Shown one piece after another: positions 59,521 through 64,000 of a stretch of DNA of 64,000 bases. The stretch comes from Lacrimispora xylanisolvens (lineage in GTDB: Bacteria; Bacillota; Clostridia; Lachnospirales; Lachnospiraceae): the NCBI RefSeq assembly GCF_002934545.1, contig NZ_PTJA01000003.1, positions 186,001-250,000 on the forward strand, in the 5' to 3' direction. Each line of letters opens with the position of its first letter. The first letter of the stretch is position 1. Below the pieces are notes generated by a model that was not told where the DNA came from, made no database searches, and saw only the letters and a list, made by a program, of their open reading frames with translations. A program made the position numbers and the translations under genes.

Positions 59521-59549
59521 TTGTTATTTGAAAATAATAGTGATAATAT
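59521..59549 (+). promoter_or_regulatory. Promoter candidate of codY
   Basis: TTGTTA (59521-59526) and TAATAT (59544-59549), 17-base spacer. A TTATTTGAAAATAA dyad (about 59524-59537) in the spacer partly matches the CodY box, with several mismatches, hinting at autoregulation. Confidence 0.5.
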
Positions 59550-59607
59550 TTAATTATTAAAAGCGTTTTTCGAATTTTAACATCAATTATAAAGGAGGTT
59601 TTCGGCA

Positions 59608-60423
59608 ATGAGCGTACAGTTGTTGGACAAAACTAGAAAAATTAACAAATTATTGCATAACAATAATTCGCATAAGGTCGTATTTAACGATATCTGTGAA
59701 GTGCTTACCGAGATCCTGAATTCCAATATTCTTGTTATAAGCAAGAAGGGCAAGGTGCTTGGCGTAGGTCTTACGCCTGACATTGATGAGATTCAGGAAC
59801 TGATTGCAGATCAGGTAGGTGGTTATGTTGATACTATGCTGAATGAACGACTGCTCAGTATTCTTTCCACAAAAGAAAATGTAAACTTGGAAACGCTTGG
59901 TTTTACCGGTGATAACATCAGAAAATATCAGGCCATTATTACACCGATTGATATAGCAGGGGAGAGACTTGGAACTCTGTTTATTTACAAATCGGATTCA
60001 CAATATGACATTGACGATATTATTTTAAGTGAGTATGGAACCACCGTTGTGGGACTTGAGATGATGCGATCAGTAAATGAAGAGAATGCAGAAGAAACAA
60101 GAAAGGTTCAGATCGTAAAATCAGCGATCAGCACCTTATCATTCTCTGAATTGGAAGCAATCACACATATTTTCGAAGAACTGGATGGCAATGAAGGCAT
60201 TCTTGTTGCAAGTAAAATTGCAGACCGTGTTGGAATTACCCGCTCAGTGATTGTCAATGCACTGCGTAAGTTTGAAAGTGCCGGCGTCATTGAATCAAGA
60301 TCCTCCGGTATGAAAGGAACCTATATAAAGGTTTTAAATGATGTGGTGTTTGATGAGCTGAAATCGATCAAGGCAGGCAATACAAAAATCATTGCAGAGC
60401 GTCGTGAATTAAAGGATTTATAG
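59608..60423 (+). CDS. codY: GTP-sensing transcriptional regulator CodY
   Basis: A 271-residue protein. N-terminal GAF-type nucleotide/branched-chain amino acid domain (about 1-155: SVQLLDKTRKINKLLHNNN, ILVISKKGKVLGVGL) and C-terminal winged helix (about 200-262: EGILVASKIADRVGITRSVI, NALRKFESAGVIESRSSGMKG). Global regulator responding to GTP and isoleucine, valine and leucine. ATG 59608 follows AAAGGAGG. A terminator follows. Confidence 0.97.
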   Translation: MSVQLLDKTRKINKLLHNNNSHKVVFNDICEVLTEILNSNILVISKKGKVLGVGLTPDIDEIQELIADQVGGYVDTMLNERLLSILSTKENVNLETLGFTGDNIRKYQAIITPIDIAGERLGTLFIYKSDSQYDIDDIILSEYGTTVVGLEMMRSVNEENAEETRKVQIVKSAISTLSFSELEAITHIFEELDGNEGILVASKIADRVGITRSVIVNALRKFESAGVIESRSSGMKGTYIKVLNDVVFDELKSIKAGNTKIIAERRELKDL

Positions 60424-60440
60424 TGTATAGATAAGGGTGA

Positions 60441-60470
60441 AAAAGGTAATCATTCATGATTACCTTTTTT
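60441..60470 (+). terminator. Rho-independent terminator after codY
   Basis: GGTAATCA (60445-60452) pairs with TGATTACC (60457-60464) and is followed by TTTTTT. Confidence 0.88.
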
Positions 60471-60523
60471 TGCGGATACAAGACAGAAATCTTCTGATTT
60501 GGACATAAAATATAAAAAATTAC

Positions 60524-60552
60524 TTGCATCACTAAAAATATTGTGCTATACT
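60524..60552 (+). promoter_or_regulatory. Strong promoter of rpsB-tsf
   Basis: TTGCAT (60524-60529), 17-base spacer and TATACT (60547-60552) preceded by TGC, an extended -10. Confidence 0.75.
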
Positions 60553-60572
60553 AGCAAGGCTTACAAAAAACA

Positions 60573-60640
60573 CGTCTGCGGATTCCAGAGGAAGGTGCCA
60601 TACTATGGTCTCCCCGGAAGCAAGAGAAACGGACGGAAGT
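60573..60640 (+). promoter_or_regulatory. Structured leader of rpsB mRNA, candidate
   Basis: CGTCTG (about 60573) pairs with CGGACG (about 60632) to close a stem. Within it TTCC pairs with GGAA, and CCAT with ATGG. This three-part structure fits an autoregulatory ribosomal-protein leader, in which S2 could bind its own mRNA (inference). It ends about 25 bases before the start codon. Confidence 0.45.
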
Positions 60641-60661
60641 AAAACCAATGGAGGTAATAAC

Positions 60662-61402
60662 ATGAGCGTTATTTCAATGAAGCAGCTTTTAGAGGCTGGC
60701 GTGCACTTCGGTCATCAGACCAGAAGATGGAACCCTAAGATGGCTCCTTATATTTACACAGAGAGAAATGGTATCTACATCATCGACTTACAGAAATCTG
60801 TGGTTAAAGTAGACGAAGCTTACAAGGCAGTATCTGATATTGCAGCAGAAGGCGGAAAGATTCTTTTTGTTGGAACAAAAAAACAGGCTCAGGATGCGAT
60901 TAAGTCTGAAGCAGAGCGTTGCGGTATGTATTTCGTAAACGAGAGATGGCTTGGCGGTATGCTGACTAACTTCAAGACAATTCAGTCCAGAGTTGCAAGA
61001 TTAAAACAGATCGAGACTATGTCCCAGGATGGTACATTTGAAGTTCTTCCTAAGAAAGAAGTAATTGCTCTTAAGAAGGAATGGGAGAAATTAGAGAAAA
61101 ACTTAGGCGGAATTAAAGATATGAAGAAAGTTCCGGATGCGATTTTTGTCGTAGATCCTAAGAAGGAAAGAATCTGCGTTCAGGAAGCTCACACACTGGG
61201 CATTCCGTTAATCGGCATTGCTGATACAAACTGTGATCCTGAAGAACTTGATTTCGTAATCCCAGGTAATGATGATGCGATTAGAGCTGTCAAGTTAATT
61301 GTATCCAAGATGGCAGACGCAGTAATCGAAGCAAACCAGGGCGAGGCAGTAGCTGAGGAAGCAGAAGCAGCTCAGGAGTTAGAAGAGACTGTAGAAGCTT
61401 AA
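60662..61402 (+). CDS. rpsB: 30S ribosomal protein S2
   Basis: A 246-residue protein with the S2 signature: [20 protein letters not shown] and [20 protein letters not shown], then [16 protein letters not shown] and [23 protein letters not shown] 60662 follows AATGGAGG; the in-frame ATG upstream is in the leader. A Glu-rich tail ends the protein. Confidence 0.98.
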   Translation: MSVISMKQLLEAGVHFGHQTRRWNPKMAPYIYTERNGIYIIDLQKSVVKVDEAYKAVSDIAAEGGKILFVGTKKQAQDAIKSEAERCGMYFVNERWLGGMLTNFKTIQSRVARLKQIETMSQDGTFEVLPKKEVIALKKEWEKLEKNLGGIKDMKKVPDAIFVVDPKKERICVQEAHTLGIPLIGIADTNCDPEELDFVIPGNDDAIRAVKLIVSKMADAVIEANQGEAVAEEAEAAQELEETVEA

Positions 61403-61416
61403 GATTCAGACGGATG

Positions 61417-61457
61417 TATGCTTCGGTCTGCTGTATGGCGGGTCGAAGCATATTTTT
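61417..61457 (+). terminator. Weak terminator or attenuator between rpsB and tsf
   Basis: TATGCTTCG (61417-61425) and CGAAGCATA (61444-61452) followed by TTTTTAT; partial read-through would supply tsf. Confidence 0.6.
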
Positions 61458-61514
61458 ATGAACAGACCTTTTTGTAATATCAATTACGTTTAATCGATGA
61501 TGGAGGGAAAACGA

Positions 61515-62438
61515 ATGGCAGCAGTTACAGCTGGAATGGTAAAAGAATTAAGAGAGTTAACCGGTGCAGGAATGATGGACTGCAAGAAAGCACTTGCAGA
61601 GACTGATGGTGATATGGACAAGGCAGTTGAGTTCTTAAGAGAAAAGGGACTTGCAGCTGCATCTAAAAAGGCAGGAAGAATTGCTGCAGAGGGTGTTGTT
61701 ACAACTGTAGTAAGTGAAGATGGAAAATCCGGAGCAATCGTTGAAGTTAACAGTGAAACAGATTTCGTTGCTAAGAATGCTCAGTTCCAGGGATATGTTG
61801 CTGATGTAGTAGCTCAGGTTCTTGCTTCTGATGCAAAAGATATGGATGCATTCATGGCTGAGTCATGGAACAGTGACAGCTCTTTAACAGTAGCACAGGC
61901 ATTATCCGCTCAGATTTCTGTTATTGGCGAGAATATGAATATCAGAAGATTTGAAAAAATCACAACAGATGGTGTAGTTGTTGATTATATTCATGGCGGC
62001 GGAAGAATTGGTGTTTTAATTGAAGCCGGTGCAGAAGTAGTGAACGATGCCGTTAAAGAAGCTTTAAAGAATGTAGCAATGCAGATTGCTGCTTTAAATC
62101 CAAAGTATGTTAAGAGAGATGAAATCTCTCAGGAATTTATCGATCATGAGACTGAGATTTTAAAAGTTCAGGCTAAGAACGAAAATCCTGACAAGCCTGA
62201 TTCAATTCTTGACAAGATGATTGTTGGTCGTTTGAATAAGGAATTAAAAGAGTTCTGTCTGGTTGACCAGGCTTATGTAAAAGACGGTGACTTAACTGTT
62301 GGAAAGTATTTAGAGCAGGTTTCTAAAGAAGTCGGCGGAAAAGTTGAAGTTAGAAAGTTTGTTCGTTTCGAGACAGGCGAAGGCCTTGAGAAAAAAGAAG
62401 AGAACTTTGCAGAAGAAGTTGCAAAACAGATGCAGTAA
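61515..62438 (+). CDS. tsf: Translation elongation factor Ts
   Basis: A 307-residue protein with LRELTGAGMMDCKKAL (about residue 12) and GAIVEVNSETDFVAKNAQF (about 78), standard EF-Ts motifs for EF-Tu nucleotide exchange. ATG 61515 follows GATGGAGGGAAA; an in-frame ATG at 61497 lacks a site. Confidence 0.98.
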   Translation: MAAVTAGMVKELRELTGAGMMDCKKALAETDGDMDKAVEFLREKGLAAASKKAGRIAAEGVVTTVVSEDGKSGAIVEVNSETDFVAKNAQFQGYVADVVAQVLASDAKDMDAFMAESWNSDSSLTVAQALSAQISVIGENMNIRRFEKITTDGVVVDYIHGGGRIGVLIEAGAEVVNDAVKEALKNVAMQIAALNPKYVKRDEISQEFIDHETEILKVQAKNENPDKPDSILDKMIVGRLNKELKEFCLVDQAYVKDGDLTVGKYLEQVSKEVGGKVEVRKFVRFETGEGLEKKEENFAEEVAKQMQ

Positions 62439-62461
62439 TCTTGTAACAGGATTCTGGGGGG

Positions 62462-62489
62462 AATCCCATGGGTATCCATGGGATTTTTC
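62462..62489 (+). terminator. Rho-independent terminator after tsf
   Basis: AATCCCATGG (62462-62471) and CCATGGGATT (62476-62485) with a four-base loop and T run. Confidence 0.9.
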
Positions 62490-62501
62490 TATTCAAACAG
62501 T

Positions 62502-62540
62502 GTCCGTTTCCGATTGACATATGTTTCCAGTCGGACGGAC
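62502..62540 (+). promoter_or_regulatory. Long inverted repeat in opp leader
   Basis: GTCCG...CCGA (62502-62513) pairs with TCGG-A-CGGAC (62531-62540), enclosing TTGACATATG. It sits between the tsf terminator and oppB and may be an operator or leader hairpin. No clear promoter was found here. Confidence 0.4.
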
Positions 62541-62565
62541 ATCAACACAAAAGGAGTTGATGAGA

Positions 62566-63483
62566 ATGGCGAAATATATTATAAAACGTATTGCTATGGC
62601 AATTATTACGATATTTGCTGTTGCTACCGTAACATTCTTTGTCATGAACATGGTTCCAGGTGGACCATTTATGGCAGAAAAGGCAATCAGCCCACAGGCC
62701 CAGGCGGCATTAAATGAAAAATATGGACTGGATAAGCCATTAAGTGTACAGTATGCAACCTATATGAAGGATATTCTGCATGGTAATCTGGGGTTAAGTG
62801 TAAAACAGCGCGGACGTACTGTTAATATGATTATTGGAACTAAATTCCCGGTTTCTGCAAGAATTGGCGGAATGGCTATTTTGGCAGCAGTTATGATTGG
62901 TGTTCCCCTTGGAAGTATTGCGGCATTTAAGAGAGGTACTCTGGTCGATAATATTATTATTGTTTTCAGTACCTGCGGAATTGCGGTACCAAGCTTTGTG
63001 GTCTGTACCATACTCATGTATATTCTCAGTTTAAAGCTGGGGCTATTACCTACGTATGGACTTGGATCCTGGAAGAATTATATCATGCCGGTTATGGCAC
63101 TGGCTCTTTATCCATCATCCTATATTTCAAGATTAATGCGTTCATCCATGTTGGATGTTATGGGACAGGATTATATGAGAACAGCCCGTGCAAAAGGTCT
63201 TTCCCAGTTGGTAAGTATTTTCAAGCATGCACTTCGTAATGCCATTCTTCCAGTGGTTACATATTTAGGACCGCTGCTGGCTTACACTGTAACAGGAAGC
63301 TTCATTGTTGAAAAGATATTTACAATTCCAGGGCTTGGATCTGAATTTATTGGTTCCATTACAGGACGTGATTATCCTCTTATCATGGGGACAACAATTT
63401 TCCTTGCGACTTTAATGGTTATCATGAATGTACTGGTGGATGTTGCTTATAAATTTATTGATCCGCGAATTAATCTGAAGTAA
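62566..63483 (+). CDS. oppB: Oligopeptide ABC transporter permease (OppB-like)
   Basis: A 305-residue permease with the OppB opening MAKYIIKRIAMAIITIF and VTFFVMNMVPGGPF. The EAA loop MGQDYMRTARAKGLSQLV (about residues 205-222) and LVDVAYKFIDPRINLK at the end follow. ATG 62566 has AAAGGAG nine bases upstream. The next permease starts 16 bases after, so this is the beginning of an opp operon. Confidence 0.9.
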   Translation: MAKYIIKRIAMAIITIFAVATVTFFVMNMVPGGPFMAEKAISPQAQAALNEKYGLDKPLSVQYATYMKDILHGNLGLSVKQRGRTVNMIIGTKFPVSARIGGMAILAAVMIGVPLGSIAAFKRGTLVDNIIIVFSTCGIAVPSFVVCTILMYILSLKLGLLPTYGLGSWKNYIMPVMALALYPSSYISRLMRSSMLDVMGQDYMRTARAKGLSQLVSIFKHALRNAILPVVTYLGPLLAYTVTGSFIVEKIFTIPGLGSEFIGSITGRDYPLIMGTTIFLATLMVIMNVLVDVAYKFIDPRINLK

Positions 63484-63499
63484 AGGAAGGAGAAAGAAG

Positions 63500-64000
63500 A
63501 TGCCAAAGAATAAATTATCAGTGCAGCTTAATGTGGAAGACTTTCTCCCGGCTAGTGATGCGGAAAGAGAAAGCCTGACAGTCATGCGTAAAAGCGTTGG
63601 ATTCTGGAAAGATGGAATCAGACGTCTTAAGAAGAATAAGATTTCAATGATCAGCCTTGTTGTAATCTTGCTTGTATTTATTTTATCATTTATTGTACCT
63701 CAGCTTTATCCATATAGCTATGAGCAGCAGATCAGAGGAAGTGAAAATCTTGCTCCCATGCAGTATTCCCAGAAAGAAATTACTGCCATGGACTCAGGGG
63801 AGAGTGTATTTCCACACATTTTGGGAACCGATAACCTGGGCCGCGATTATGCAATCCGTGTTATGATGGGAAGCCGTGTTTCTCTGACTGTCGGTCTGGT
63901 AGCTTCTGCTATTATTTTGCTCATTGGTTCTCTTTATGGATCGATTGCAGGTTTCTTCGGAGGCTGGGTAGATATGATCATGATGAGAATTGTGGATATG
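63500..64000 (+). CDS. oppC: Oligopeptide ABC transporter permease (OppC-like), truncated by window edge
   Basis: The first 167 residues of a DppC/OppC-type permease. An OppC_N region with FWKDGIRRLKKNKISMISL and a first TM (about 51-70) is followed by ILGTDNLGRDYAIRVMMGSR (about 112), the diagnostic OppC motif, and a second TM. ATG 63500 follows AAGGAAGGAGAAAG. The rest of the gene lies beyond base 64000. Confidence 0.92.
   Translation, partial: MPKNKLSVQLNVEDFLPASDAERESLTVMRKSVGFWKDGIRRLKKNKISMISLVVILLVFILSFIVPQLYPYSYEQQIRGSENLAPMQYSQKEITAMDSGESVFPHILGTDNLGRDYAIRVMMGSRVSLTVGLVASAIILLIGSLYGSIAGFFGGWVDMIMMRIVDM

Noticed and set aside
59493-59540. A true CodY box ahead of codY
   Set aside because: The best match has about five mismatches to the 15-base consensus; noted only as a hint.
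1-64000. CRISPR array, insertion sequence or prophage
   Set aside because: No regular short repeats, transposase or phage structural genes were seen.

Overview
The window comes from a low-GC, endospore-type Firmicute, most likely a Clostridia/Lachnospiraceae member (Lacrimispora or Lachnoclostridium-like). This is inferred from AGGAGG ribosome sites, TTGACA/TATAAT promoters, the yifB-dprA-topA-codY-rpsB-tsf block, a Csp-type subtilisin homologue, a bifurcating lactate dehydrogenase with its own Etf, and many ABC sugar and peptide importers. No rRNA, complete tRNA, insertion sequence, phage gene or CRISPR array was seen.

Layout. 1-1027: end of an ABC-2 exporter. 1100-3183: acetylesterase, PadR regulator and flavoprotein operon behind a strong promoter with a perfect 16-bp palindrome. 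3224-4923 (-): two-gene NHEJ module (Ku and ATP-dependent DNA ligase). 5054-12116: an apparent RNA-repair locus, with two WYL-type regulators (-) divergent from RtcB RNA ligase, a 521-bp gap holding a tRNA-like T-arm and several hairpins, a slipin (SPFH) protein and two RlaP-type nucleotidyltransferases. 12229-13061: two small genes. 13258-19927: nickel/peptide-type ABC importer bracketed by two paralogous methyltransferases. 20049-26817: lactate utilisation (FadR-type regulator, XdhC-like protein, EtfB, EtfA with ferredoxin domain, FAD lactate dehydrogenase, nickel-dependent lactate racemase LarA).

26882-36265 is a mixed region: orphan lipoprotein, GapN, cupin, response regulator-CheX plus CheX, a Csp-like subtilase whose catalytic serine is glycine, a PadR-methyltransferase pair with two operators, and a TetR, zinc-ribbon and CMD operon. 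36318-44695 is a cellobiose/beta-glucoside locus (GH94 phosphorylase, LacI regulator, ABC importer without ATPase, GH1 beta-glucosidase). 44761-51167 holds a one-pass membrane protein, a TetR, an MMPL/RND transporter and a large exported coiled-coil partner. From 51271: galE, a radical-SAM/DUF4130 DNA-repair pair, yifB, dprA, topA, codY, rpsB, tsf and the start of an opp operon running off the right edge.

Themes. The most notable segment is 3.2-12.1 kb, where DNA end-joining and RNA-repair genes sit side by side and a likely structured, tRNA-mimicking RNA follows rtcB. The nickel-type importer lies next to the lactate locus whose racemase family needs nickel, so the two may be functionally linked. 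Several operons carry clear inverted repeats beside good promoters, allowing specific regulator-operator predictions. All functions are read from motifs and context; no database search or folding was run.
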